Shown here in pieces: positions 35,717-43,709 of a stretch of 64,000 nucleotides of DNA. The translations under genes were made by a program, and so were the position numbers. Origin of the DNA: Aeromicrobium terrae (GTDB lineage Bacteria > Actinomycetota > Actinomycetes > Propionibacteriales > Nocardioidaceae). Within the stretch, counting starts at the first letter, position 1, and the number at the start of each line of letters is the position of its first letter. Below the pieces are notes generated by a model, which was given only the letters and a program-made list of their open reading frames with translations, had not been told where the DNA came from and did no database searches. The stretch lies in NCBI RefSeq assembly GCF_008039565.1, contig NZ_VDUX01000001.1, forward strand, positions 62,001-126,000, given 5' to 3'.

Positions 35717-36894
35717 CGGGCTACCTCGGTCACCCGGAGCGGGACGCTCGTCGGGCGCCGCACGTAGCCGCCGTCGGCCCAGGTGACGGCGTCGAGGTCG
35801 ACGGTGAAATCGGGGATCTGGGTCAGCAGCTCCTCCAGCGCGACGCGGCCCATCATCCGCGCCGCGGCCGCACCGAGGCAGTGGTGCGCGCCGTGCGAGA
35901 ACGTCAGGATCTGCCGCGGGTTCCGGGCGACGTCGAGCTCCTCGGCGTCGGAACCGAAGACCTTATGGTCGCGGTTCGCGGCGCCGTAACACATGAGGAC
36001 CTTCCGGCCTGCCGGGATCGTGACGCCGTCGATGTCCACGTCGCGGGTCGTCGTCCGGGCCAGACCCTGCACCGGCGTGGTCAGTCGCAGCAGCTCCTCG
36101 ACCGTCGCGGCCGGGTCGTCGAGCGCCCGAGCCCGCTGGTCGGGCCGCTCGCTGAGCAGCTGCACGCCCGAGCCGAGCAGCCCGGTCGTGGTGTCGTTCC
36201 CGCCGGTCACCATCGTGAACGTGAAGGCGAGGATGCGCAGGATGCCGTCGGTGTCGCCCGCCTCGCCGGCGGCCACGAGGTGCGACACCGTGTCGTCCTC
36301 AGGGTGCTCGCGCCGGTGCTCGATCAGCTCGGTGAAGTAGCCGAGCATCTCGCCGATGGCGTCGGCGACGTCCCCGTAGCTGCCGGTCGCGCTCGCCGCG
36401 ACGATGGCGTCGGTCCAGCCGTCGAACTGCGGCCGGTCCTCCTCCGGCACCCCGAGGTAGTGCGCCACCACCATGCTCGGCAGCGGCTTGAACAGCGACG
36501 CCACGACGTCGCCGCCACCATCGCCGACGAGGCCCTCGAGCCGCTCCTGCACGAACGCCCGCACCGCCGGCTCGACGCTCTCGACCTGGCGCGGCGTGAA
36601 CCCGCGGGAGACCAGGCTGCGGAACTCGGTGTGGCTCGGCGGGTCCGTCATCACCATCGGCGGACTGTCCTGCATGCCGATCTTCTCCAGCTCGCCGTAC
36701 TCGACCGTGAGCCCCTGCGCGGAGGAGAACGTCTCGTGGTCGCGCACGGCGGAGAACACGTCGCGGTGCCGGGTGAGCACCCAGTAGTCGCCGTCCTCCA
36801 CGTGGTGCACCGGGTCGTGCTCACGGAGCGCGGCGTAGAGCGGGAACGGGTCGGCCCAGGTGTCGCGGTCGCGGAGCCGGAACTGGAGGGTCAC
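35713..36894 (-). CDS. cyp130: Cytochrome P450, CYP130-like
   Basis: The 393-residue P450 has the oxygen-activating I-helix TGGNDTT, the K-helix ExxR (EELLR) and the heme loop FSHGAHHCLG with the axial cysteine. Long stretches (SSAQGLTVEYGELE, SRGFTPRQVE, LPSMVVAHYLGVPEED) agree with M. tuberculosis CYP130 as I remember it. The natural substrate of CYP130 is uncertain. The GTG at 36894 is preferred over a TTG 18 bases upstream: TACGCT (36901-36906, minus) sits exactly six bases before it, and the TTG lies in the candidate operator. Confidence 0.9.
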   Translation of the reverse strand: MTLQFRLRDRDTWADPFPLYAALREHDPVHHVEDGDYWVLTRHRDVFSAVRDHETFSSAQGLTVEYGELEKIGMQDSPPMVMTDPPSHTEFRSLVSRGFTPRQVESVEPAVRAFVQERLEGLVGDGGGDVVASLFKPLPSMVVAHYLGVPEEDRPQFDGWTDAIVAASATGSYGDVADAIGEMLGYFTELIEHRREHPEDDTVSHLVAAGEAGDTDGILRILAFTFTMVTGGNDTTTGLLGSGVQLLSERPDQRARALDDPAATVEELLRLTTPVQGLARTTTRDVDIDGVTIPAGRKVLMCYGAANRDHKVFGSDAEELDVARNPRQILTFSHGAHHCLGAAAARMMGRVALEELLTQIPDFTVDLDAVTWADGGYVRRPTSVPLRVTEVAR

Positions 36895-36900
36895 GCGTTC

Positions 36901-36906
36901 AGCGTA
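36901..36906 (-). promoter_or_regulatory. -10 element of the P450/TetR operon
   Basis: TACGCT on the minus strand ends six bases before the GTG at 36894, indicating a leaderless transcript and deciding the start codon. TGAGACA about 17 bases further upstream could serve as -35. Confidence 0.55.
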
Positions 36907-36928
36907 AGACAAACAGAGCGATATGTCT
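36907..36928. promoter_or_regulatory. Candidate operator between P450/TetR and the NTF2-like gene
   Basis: A 22-bp imperfect palindrome with AGACA and TGTCT arms lies directly upstream of the -10 box of the P450 operon and just upstream of GATACT (36932-36937), the likely -10 of the divergent gene. Binding by the TetR encoded at 35234-35716 would cover both promoters. The inner bases are only partly symmetrical. Confidence 0.45.
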
Positions 36929-36945
36929 CACGATACTCTCTGCCC

Positions 36946-37686
36946 ATGATCGACGAGCTGCTCAGCGCGGTCGCGCGCTCGCCCGAGCTGGTCGCCGCGC
37001 ACGACCGCGAGGGCTGGGTCGGCCTGTTCGCCGACGACTTCCGGGTCGACGACCCGGTCGGCTCGCGTCCAGTCGTGCCCGAGGGCGGTCCTGATCCCAA
37101 GGCGTCGCTCCGCCGCTTCTGGGACACGTTCATCGCCCCGAACGACATCCGGTTCGAGGTCCACCACGAGGTCCCGCGCGACGACCACGTGGTCCGCGAC
37201 GTCACCATCCGCACGCAGATGCCCCAGGGCATCGAGGTCGTGACGCCGGCCCACCTGAAGTACGAGTTCCGCCGCCGTGACGACGGCCTGGAGATCACGC
37301 ACATGAGCGCGTTCTGGGAGCTCCTGCCCGTGCTGCGCCAAAGCATCCACCCGACGGCGGCGCACGTCCGTGCGCTGTCGGCCCAGCAGGCCCGGATGCT
37401 CCGCGTCCAGGGCGTCGGCGGAGTGCTGGGCTTCGCGTCCGCGATGCGCGGCAGCGTCGGCCGTCGCGGCAAGCTCGCCGTCCTCGACCTGCTGGCCAAC
37501 GCCCAGCGCGGTGACCGGACGGCGCTCGACCGGCTCGGCGGCGTCGCGCCCGTCGCAACCGACAAGGTGATCGCCGCCGGCCGCTTCGTCACCGCGACGG
37601 TGACCGTCGACGGCACGCCCGGTCTGCTCTACGCGACGTTCTCGCCCCGCACCAGGGCGATCCGCGAGATCGACGTCTACGTCTAG
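36946..37686 (+). CDS. NTF2/SnoaL-like protein of unknown function
   Basis: The 246-residue protein starts with an NTF2-like cone-fold region (residues 1-130; WVGLFADDFRVDDPVGS, then strands ending HMSAFWEL), as in ketosteroid isomerase relatives, and continues with a helical segment and a second beta region (ATVTVDGTPGLLYATF). No catalytic residues can be assigned. It is divergent from cyp130 and shares its control region, so it may act on the same substrate. Its stop overlaps the convergent flavoprotein gene by four bases. Confidence 0.7.
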   Translation: MIDELLSAVARSPELVAAHDREGWVGLFADDFRVDDPVGSRPVVPEGGPDPKASLRRFWDTFIAPNDIRFEVHHEVPRDDHVVRDVTIRTQMPQGIEVVTPAHLKYEFRRRDDGLEITHMSAFWELLPVLRQSIHPTAAHVRALSAQQARMLRVQGVGGVLGFASAMRGSVGRRGKLAVLDLLANAQRGDRTALDRLGGVAPVATDKVIAAGRFVTATVTVDGTPGLLYATFSPRTRAIREIDVYV

Positions 37687-39251
37687 CGGTCCCCGAGCAC
37701 GGCCTGGGCGGCGTTGTAGCCCGGGATGAACGTGATGCCGGGACCGCCGTAGCAGCCGGCACTGCCGAGGTAGAGGCCGTCGATCCCGTGCGGCTGGTCG
37801 ACGTAGCCGCGCGGGCCGGGCCGGTACGGGCCGAGCAGCTCCGGATGGATGAGGCCGTGGCAGTAGTCGCCACCGGGCGCGCCGAACATCGTGCCCATGT
37901 GCTTCGGCGTGAAGGTCGTGTGCTTGAGGATCAGGCTCTCGAAGTTCGGCGCGAAGTGCGTGATCCGGTCGATGACCCGCTGGCCCATCTCGGCCTTGAG
38001 GCGCGCGTACTCCGACGGGTCCTCCTCGACCGGGAACCACAGCGAGAACGCCGATGCCGCCGCCTTGCCCGGGGGAGCGAGGTCGGGGTCGGACGCCGAC
38101 GGGATCTGGAACGCGACGGCCGGCGTCTCCGGCACGATGCCGCGCCGGCTGTCCTCGAACTGCTGCTGCAGCTGCTCCGGCGTGGCGAACATGCCGATCG
38201 CGGCCTGCATCGCCGGGTCGTTGAGGAACTCGTACGGCGCCGCGAACTCCGGCACGCCGTCGAGGGCGAAGTGCATCTGGACGTAGCTGCCGCGGTGGTC
38301 GATGCCGTTGAGGCGCGTGACCAGCGCCGGGTCGACGGCATCGCCCGAGATGAGCGACGTGAGCGTGAGGTCGGGGGCCACGGCGGAGACGACGCTGCCG
38401 GCGTCGATGCGCTCGCCGCCGTCGAGCACGACGCCGACGGCCTTGCCGTCCTCGACGACGATCTCGCTGACCGGAGCCTCGAGCCGCAGCTCGCCGCCGG
38501 CCTCCGCGTACTGCTCCTCCAGGTGCTTGGTGAGCGTCCCGATGCCGCCCTTGATCTTCTTGGTGAGCACGGTGTTCTCGTCCGGGACGGCCATGCCGAA
38601 CGCCAGGCCCGCCGCGCTGCCCGGGCTGGCCGGTCCGCGGTAGGTGGAGTTCACCGCGAGGAACGCGAGCATGCCACGCAGCGCGGCGTGCTTCTGCTTG
38701 TCAGGCAGGTAGCGGTCGAGGACGTCGGTGGCGCTGCCGAACAGCATCTCGGTGATGCTGGCGCGCTCGGCGTCGCTCGTGGCGCAGGCGTACATCTCGT
38801 CGAGCGACTTCGGCAGCGTGCCGGCCTCGAACCGGCCCAGGGCCCGGGTCGGTGCGGCGCTCCAGCCCATCATCTCGGCCATCCCGAGGACGACCTCGAT
38901 GCCGTGCACCTGCTCCATGTGGACGGCAGCCTCGGCGAGGTCGGTGTAGTAGATCAGCGGCTCGACACCCTCGTCGATGAGCGAGACGGACATGACCGAG
39001 AGGTCGACCTGGGGGAGCGTGTCCAGCCCGAGCTCCTTGCTGACGATCGCCGACGTCGGCAGCTGGACCGAGCCGGCGATCTCGAACTGATAGCCGTCGA
39101 ACAGCTCGACGGTGGACGCCATCCCGCCGGCGTACCGCTTGGACTCCAGGCAGACGGTGCGGAGGCCCGCGCGTTGCAGCAGGACGGCGGCGGTCAGGCC
39201 GTTGTGCCCGGCGCCGATGACGACGGCGTCGTACGCCTCGTGGTCACTCAT
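37683..39251 (-). CDS. Phytoene-desaturase-like FAD oxidoreductase (PYROXD2-like)
   Basis: The 522-residue flavoprotein has an N-terminal Rossmann motif VVIGAGHNGLTAAVLLQRAG, LESKRYAGGMAST, and the C-terminal FAD-contact motif LYLGSAGCYGGPGITFIPGYNAAQAVL. The carotenoid-isomerase/PYROXD2 branch of the family carries out diverse oxidations and its substrate cannot be read here; no carotenoid genes are nearby, so carotenogenesis is unlikely. CACCGT lies six bases before the ATG. It follows its TetR gene on the same strand after 32 bases that hold an operator. Confidence 0.85.
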   Translation of the reverse strand: MSDHEAYDAVVIGAGHNGLTAAVLLQRAGLRTVCLESKRYAGGMASTVELFDGYQFEIAGSVQLPTSAIVSKELGLDTLPQVDLSVMSVSLIDEGVEPLIYYTDLAEAAVHMEQVHGIEVVLGMAEMMGWSAAPTRALGRFEAGTLPKSLDEMYACATSDAERASITEMLFGSATDVLDRYLPDKQKHAALRGMLAFLAVNSTYRGPASPGSAAGLAFGMAVPDENTVLTKKIKGGIGTLTKHLEEQYAEAGGELRLEAPVSEIVVEDGKAVGVVLDGGERIDAGSVVSAVAPDLTLTSLISGDAVDPALVTRLNGIDHRGSYVQMHFALDGVPEFAAPYEFLNDPAMQAAIGMFATPEQLQQQFEDSRRGIVPETPAVAFQIPSASDPDLAPPGKAAASAFSLWFPVEEDPSEYARLKAEMGQRVIDRITHFAPNFESLILKHTTFTPKHMGTMFGAPGGDYCHGLIHPELLGPYRPGPRGYVDQPHGIDGLYLGSAGCYGGPGITFIPGYNAAQAVLGDR

Positions 39252-39278
39252 GGACGCACGGTGCCACCGCTTCCACAG

Positions 39279-39298
39279 TTTCGTCAACTATGACGAAA
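39279..39298. promoter_or_regulatory. TetR operator, site 1
   Basis: TTTCGTCA-N4-TGACGAAA is a perfect palindrome with 8-bp arms. It overlaps the stop codon of the TetR gene and lies 27 bases upstream of the flavoprotein ATG. A second copy with two changed bases occurs at 39929-39948 on the other side of the TetR gene. Confidence 0.75.
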
Positions 39299-39895
39299 CA
39301 TGCCGTCCGGGCCGAGGCCCGTCTCGAGTGCCGTGAGCGTGGCGTGGCTCGCCTCGGCGAGGTCGGCGAGCGTCCGCCGGTCCTGCCGCATCCACACCTC
39401 CATCGCCGCGAACAGGGCGGCCGCGATGCAGCGGGCGGTCACCACGACGTCGAGCGCCCGGTCCGAGCCCTTCGTCCGTCGCTCCAGGTGCTCGGTGATG
39501 GCCTCCGCCAGGTCGTTCTCCACGCGCCGCAGGTGGTTGACGATGCGCTCGGGGTCCAGCTCCGCCGCCCGGAACGCGGCCATCTGGGTGAGGGGCTGTA
39601 CGTCGTACGGGAACGCGAAGATCGCTGCTCGCACGGACTCGACGACGGACTCGTCCGCCGGCCGTGCCGCCAGGGCGCCGCGGAACCACTGCAGGCCGGA
39701 GTCGTAGTCGGCGAACAGCAGGTCGTGCTTGGACGGGAAGTGCCGGTAGAACGTGCGCAGCGTGACGCCGGCGTCGGCAGCGATCTGCTCCGCGGTGGTG
39801 GCCTCGACGCCCTGCGCCTGGAACCGGGAGAGGGCGGCCTTCCGCAGCGCGACGCGGGTGCGTTCGCTGCGGATCGTCTGCGGGTTGCGCGCCAT
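39284..39895 (-). CDS. TetR-family regulator of the flavoprotein/DUF2834 cluster
   Basis: The 203-residue protein has an N-terminal helix-turn-helix (TTAEQIAADAGVTLRTFYRHF, split here as TTAEQIAADAG and VTLRTFYRHF; about residues 33-53). It is bracketed by two copies of the same palindrome, one before the flavoprotein gene and one in the gap between its own promoter and the divergent DUF2834 gene. This is the expected layout of an autorepressor that also controls both neighbours. TACCGT lies six bases before the ATG. Confidence 0.87.
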   Translation of the reverse strand: MARNPQTIRSERTRVALRKAALSRFQAQGVEATTAEQIAADAGVTLRTFYRHFPSKHDLLFADYDSGLQWFRGALAARPADESVVESVRAAIFAFPYDVQPLTQMAAFRAAELDPERIVNHLRRVENDLAEAITEHLERRTKGSDRALDVVVTARCIAAALFAAMEVWMRQDRRTLADLAEASHATLTALETGLGPDGMFRHS

Positions 39896-39928
39896 GGCAT
39901 GACGGTACCCCAGAGGATTCGCGGCAAG

Positions 39929-39948
39929 TTACGTCAACATTGACAAAA
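39929..39948. promoter_or_regulatory. TetR operator, site 2
   Basis: TTACGTCA-N4-TGACAAAA matches site 1 at 14 of 16 arm positions. It is in the divergent gap between the TetR gene and the DUF2834 gene, about 15 bases before the -10 box of the latter. Confidence 0.7.
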
Positions 39949-39962
39949 CATGGATCAGTGGC

Positions 39963-39968
39963 CACGGT
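39963..39968 (+). promoter_or_regulatory. -10 element of the DUF2834 gene
   Basis: CACGGT lies six bases before the ATG at 39975. This favours that ATG over an in-frame GTG at 39969, which directly follows the box. Confidence 0.45.
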
Positions 39969-39974
39969 GTGGTC

Positions 39975-40469
39975 ATGCTCTCCCTCACCGTGCACGCCAT
40001 CCTCGCCGTGGTCGTCGTCCTGGTGACGCTCCGCGCGAATCCGACCATCTTCCGGCGCCCCGACTCCGGACCGATGTTCTCGCCGATGGAGCTGGCGCTC
40101 TACGGCGTGGCCGTCGCGTCGGTCGTCGGCGGCTGGACGTTCAACATCCGGTTCGTCACCGAGAACACCGACGGCTGGCTCACCAACCCGCTGTGGGGCG
40201 ACGGCTCGTGGGCGCAGTACATGGACCTGATGTTCGACAACGCCGCCGCGAGCTCGGCGTCGATCGACTTCATCATCGCCAACGTCGTGCTGCTCCCGCT
40301 GATCGCGATCGCCGACGGCCGCCGTCGCGGCATCAACAAGCCGTGGCTGTACTTCGTGGTCACGCTGTTCGCGAGCTTCACTGCCGGCTGGGCCTTCTAC
40401 GCCGCGACGGTCGAGCGCCAGCGCCGCCTCGGCGCGCGTGTGCCCGTGGAGGCCGCCGTCAGCTCATGA
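39975..40469 (+). CDS. DUF2834 membrane protein
   Basis: The 164-residue protein has four hydrophobic segments (about residues 3-20, 40-57, 95-112 and 125-145) and a conserved acidic/aromatic loop (WAQYMDLMFDNAAASSASIDF) between helices 2 and 3, as in DUF2834 proteins. Function unknown. The two-site TetR arrangement suggests co-regulation with the flavoprotein. Its 3' end overlaps the convergent cyclase gene by 11 bases. Confidence 0.75.
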   Translation: MLSLTVHAILAVVVVLVTLRANPTIFRRPDSGPMFSPMELALYGVAVASVVGGWTFNIRFVTENTDGWLTNPLWGDGSWAQYMDLMFDNAAASSASIDFIIANVVLLPLIAIADGRRRGINKPWLYFVVTLFASFTAGWAFYAATVERQRRLGARVPVEAAVSS

Positions 40470-41799
40470 CGGGGGTCAGCGTCAGCGGTGCGTGGACCCG
40501 CACGGGGTAGTGCACTCCCTTGCACTCGACCTCGCCCCGCAGCTCGCACGGCACCTGGTCCTTCACGAGGTGCCAGCAGGTGTCGCTGAGCAGGATCCCG
40601 CCCGGCTCGCACTGCGACTGGATCCGTGCGGCGATGTTGGCCTGGATGCCGATCGCCGTGTAGGTCATGCGCCCTCGTGATCCGAAGCTGCCGACGCTGA
40701 GGACCCCGGTGTTGATGCCCACCCGCATCGCGAGGGGCTCTCCGACGCCGAGTCGGAGCCAGCCCTCGTTGAGCGAGGGGATCCGCCGCTGCATGCTCTT
40801 CGCGGCGCGGACCGCTGCCACGGCCTGATCCACCGGATCGAGCTCGTCCGGGGCGCCGAACAAGGCGAGGAGCCCGTCCCCGGCGAACTCGGTCACCGTG
40901 CCATGAAGGTCCGCGACGATCTCGCTCATGGTGGTCATGTACTCGTTGACGACGGTCGTCAGGACCTCGGCCTCGACGCGGTCGGCCAGGATCGTGAAGT
41001 TCACGAGGTCGGCGAACAGGACGGTGATGCGCCGTCGGACCGGCTCTTCGATGCTCACCGTGTCGCCGCGCACGATGCGCTCGGCGACCTTGGGCGGCAC
41101 GTAGCGGCGGATCGCGTCGCGACTGCGCTGCAGCTCGGCCTGCTGGACGCGGATGATCTGGTCCTTGCAGAAGCTGCGCCGGTTGACGATCTCGATCACG
41201 ATGTAGACCAACAGGCAGCCGAGGTAGGCGATCCACTGGGCCGCGGCCAAGCCGCCCGCCTCGACGTCGTCGAGGTTCCCGTCCTGGTGATCCTCGTACA
41301 GGTGGAGGGAGGCGAAGATCGTGTACGGGGTCACGGCGGCCATCGCGAGCAGCGGCGGGATGCGGAAGATCGCGAATCCGAAGAACATCACGATCAACAT
41401 CCCGGCCGTCATGAGGCCCGCGCGTGACTGCGCCGGCAGGTCGGAGGCGAGCACGTCGAACATCAGCCAGATGACCAGAAAGCCGGCAGCACAGTTCGCC
41501 ACCGCGGCCAGCGGCATGACCCATGGCCGGGCGGCGCCCGGGAAGGTCAGCGCGGTGAGGACGGCCAGGGCCAGGATCCACCCGAAGATCGGCGGACCGG
41601 CGGTCGGCACCGACTCCCAGTCCAGCACCACGACGCTCACGAGCAGGAGGCACCAGCTGGGCATCGAGCCGATGTAGCCGATCCGCGCGAAGGGCGTGGC
41701 GGTCGCGATGCGCCACTCGCGGTACTCACGCTCGGTGCGCTCGGAGGCGAACCGCAGACCGAACCACCGAACGGCATGATCGACGGCGGTCTCGGCCAC
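40459..41799 (-). CDS. Membrane-anchored class III adenylate/guanylate cyclase
   Basis: The 446-residue protein has six hydrophobic segments in residues 45-205, a short linker helix (CKDQIIRVQQAELQRSRDAI) and a cyclase domain from about 255. Metal-binding D264 (VLFADLVNF) and D308 (FAGDGLLALF) are present, with GINTGVLSVGSFG and IGIQANIAARIQ providing the transition-state Asn/Arg region. It would make cAMP or cGMP under control of the membrane domain. The GTG start follows TACGCT (minus) by exactly six bases. It is the second class III cyclase in the window. Confidence 0.9.
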   Translation of the reverse strand: MAETAVDHAVRWFGLRFASERTEREYREWRIATATPFARIGYIGSMPSWCLLLVSVVVLDWESVPTAGPPIFGWILALAVLTALTFPGAARPWVMPLAAVANCAAGFLVIWLMFDVLASDLPAQSRAGLMTAGMLIVMFFGFAIFRIPPLLAMAAVTPYTIFASLHLYEDHQDGNLDDVEAGGLAAAQWIAYLGCLLVYIVIEIVNRRSFCKDQIIRVQQAELQRSRDAIRRYVPPKVAERIVRGDTVSIEEPVRRRITVLFADLVNFTILADRVEAEVLTTVVNEYMTTMSEIVADLHGTVTEFAGDGLLALFGAPDELDPVDQAVAAVRAAKSMQRRIPSLNEGWLRLGVGEPLAMRVGINTGVLSVGSFGSRGRMTYTAIGIQANIAARIQSQCEPGGILLSDTCWHLVKDQVPCELRGEVECKGVHYPVRVHAPLTLTPVMS

Positions 41800-41831
41800 G
41801 CAGCGAGCGTATTGGCCTGTAATGCCGGTCG

Positions 41832-42569
41832 TCAGCCGTTTACGGGGATGTGGTTGACGGTGCCGCCGTCCACCACGAACTCCGAGCCGGTCGAGAACGA
41901 CGACTCGTCGCTGGCGAGGAAGACGACGAACGTCGCCACCTCCTCGGGCTCACCGGGGCGGCCGAGCAGGATCGGGATCATGTCCGCGGGCATCGCGTCG
42001 GTGAGCTCGTTGCGGATGCGGCCGGGGTGAATGGAGTTGACGCGGATGCCGTGCGGGGCGAGCTCGATCGCCACGGACTTCGTCAGCCCGCGCAGGGCCC
42101 ACTTCGACGTGACGTAGCCGTGCGCCCACGCGGTGCCGCGGAGTCCCTCGATGGAGGAGTTGTTGATGATCGACCCGCCGTCGGCGGCGATCATCGCGTC
42201 GGCGACGGCCTTGCAGCCGAGGAACGCGCCGGTCAGGTTGATGTCGAGGATCTCCTGCCACTGCTCCACGGGGTAGCGCTGGAGCTTCCCGCCGTTGAAG
42301 ATCCCGGCGTTGTTGAACAGGACGTTCAGCGAGCCGAACTCCGCGACGGCCAGCTCGACCGCTCGGGTCCAGTCGTCCTCGCTGCGGACGTCGAGGTGGA
42401 CGTAGCGGGCTGCGTCACCCAGCTCGTCGGCCAGTGCGGCACCTTCGTCGTCGACGATGTCGCCGAGCACGACCCGGGCACCCTCGGCCACGAGCATGCG
42501 CGCGCTCGCTGCACCGATGTTGCGTGCCCCGCCGGTGATGAGAGCGACCTTGCCGTCCACGCGACCCAT
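41832..42569 (-). CDS. Short-chain dehydrogenase/reductase
   Basis: The 245-residue classical SDR has the cofactor loop TGGARNIGA, Asp after strand 2 (VLGDIVD, favouring NAD(H)), NNAG, catalytic S138/S139, Y152 and K156 (YVTSK), and the C-terminal VVDGGT. The sequence type (GGxIINxSSIEGLRG) is common among hydroxysteroid and cyclic-alcohol dehydrogenases, but the substrate is not determinable. It is divergent from a reductase gene with a KstR-like palindrome 32 bases upstream of its ATG; TACCGT lies seven bases before the ATG. Confidence 0.88.
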   Translation of the reverse strand: MGRVDGKVALITGGARNIGAASARMLVAEGARVVLGDIVDDEGAALADELGDAARYVHLDVRSEDDWTRAVELAVAEFGSLNVLFNNAGIFNGGKLQRYPVEQWQEILDINLTGAFLGCKAVADAMIAADGGSIINNSSIEGLRGTAWAHGYVTSKWALRGLTKSVAIELAPHGIRVNSIHPGRIRNELTDAMPADMIPILLGRPGEPEEVATFVVFLASDESSFSTGSEFVVDGGTVNHIPVNG

Positions 42570-42593
42570 GCGCGGGACGGTAGCATCATCGCC

Positions 42594-43709
42594 ATGCCTG
42601 GTAGAACACGTTCTACTGAACCGATCCGCGTCGCCCAGGTCGGCACCGGCAACGCGGGACGGCTGACGCTGCGCCAGCTCGTGCAGGACCCGCGGTTCGA
42701 GCTCGTCGCCGTCGGCGTCTCCACCGCCGACAAGGTCGGCATCGACGCGGGTGAGCTTGCGGGCATCGACGCGACCACCGGCGTGCGCGCGGTGATGGAC
42801 CTCCAGACCGTCATCGACGCGAGGCCGCAGTGCGTCGTCTACTGCGCGATGGGGGACACCCGCCCGGTCGAGGCCACCAACGACGTCCGCCGCCTGCTCG
42901 AGGCCGGGATCGACGTCGTCGGGTCCGCGCCCGGCACGCTGCAGTTCCCGTGGGGGACGATGCCGGACGCGGTCATCGAGAAGGTGGAGGCCGCGGCGCG
43001 CGCCGGCGACGCCTCGGTCTACATCACCGGCGTCGACCCCGGCTTCGCGAGCGACCTGATCCCGCTCGCGCTGGCGAGCACGTGCCAGCGCGTCGAGCAG
43101 GTCCGCTGCTACGAGCTGGCCGACTACGCCACGTACGACGGGGCCGAGGTGATGTTCGACCTGATGGGCTTCGGCAAGCCGCTCGACGACACGCCGCTGC
43201 TGTTCCTGCCCGGCGTCCTGGGCTTCGCCTGGGGCACGGCGATCCGGATGATCGCCGAGGGTCTCGGCATCACGATCGACGAGGTCGTCGAGTTCTGGGA
43301 AGCCGAGCCCGCGCCGGAGTCCTACGACATCGCCGCCGGGCGGATCGAGAAGGGAACGATCGCCGCGCTGCACTTCTCGATCACCGGGATGGTCGCCGGC
43401 CATCCGGCGATCGTGGTGGAGCACGTCACCCGCACCCGCGACGACCTCCGCCCCGACTGGGCCCGCCCGTCATCGGGCGGAGGCGCCTACCGCGTCGAGA
43501 TCACCGGTGAGCCGAGCTTCGTCGTCGACATCGTCCCGAGCAGCGACCACGGCGACCACAACCACGCCGCGATCGTCGCCGCCTGCGGCCGGATCGTGAA
43601 CTCCATCCCGGACGTCCTCGCCGCGCCGCCGGGCATCCGCACCACCCTGGACCTGCCGCTCCCCACGGGTCACGGCACCTACACGGGCCCGGTCACACCT
43701 GGACGGTGA
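42594..43709 (+). CDS. Dihydrodipicolinate-reductase-like NAD(P)-binding oxidoreductase
   Basis: The 371-residue protein has an N-terminal Rossmann motif VAQVGTGNAGRLTL, the YCAMGDTRPVEATNDVR segment and ITGVDPGFASDLIPLAL typical of the dihydrodipicolinate-reductase-like / 2,4-diaminopentanoate-dehydrogenase-like family. Members are common in actinobacterial steroid and lipid catabolic regions, and the family is often annotated as amine dehydrogenase. TAGCAT (42581-42586) lies seven bases before the ATG; the operator palindrome then covers codons 3-8, where a bound repressor would block transcription. It overlaps the convergent MBL gene by 17 bases. Confidence 0.8.
   Translation: MPGRTRSTEPIRVAQVGTGNAGRLTLRQLVQDPRFELVAVGVSTADKVGIDAGELAGIDATTGVRAVMDLQTVIDARPQCVVYCAMGDTRPVEATNDVRRLLEAGIDVVGSAPGTLQFPWGTMPDAVIEKVEAAARAGDASVYITGVDPGFASDLIPLALASTCQRVEQVRCYELADYATYDGAEVMFDLMGFGKPLDDTPLLFLPGVLGFAWGTAIRMIAEGLGITIDEVVEFWEAEPAPESYDIAAGRIEKGTIAALHFSITGMVAGHPAIVVEHVTRTRDDLRPDWARPSSGGGAYRVEITGEPSFVVDIVPSSDHGDHNHAAIVAACGRIVNSIPDVLAAPPGIRTTLDLPLPTGHGTYTGPVTPGR
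42601..42616. promoter_or_regulatory. KstR-like operator
   Basis: GTAGAAC-AC-GTTCTAC is a 7-2-7 palindrome. Its core TAGAAC-N2-GTTCTA equals the consensus I recall for KstR, the TetR-type repressor of cholesterol catabolism in mycobacteria. It is located between, or just inside, the divergent SDR and reductase genes and could control both. LexA boxes differ (four-base spacer). No kstR gene is recognisable in the window. Confidence 0.65.

Noticed and set aside
42601..42616. LexA (SOS) box reading of the GTAGAAC/GTTCTAC palindrome
   Set aside because: Actinobacterial LexA boxes have a four-base spacer and CGAAC half-sites; here the spacer is two bases.
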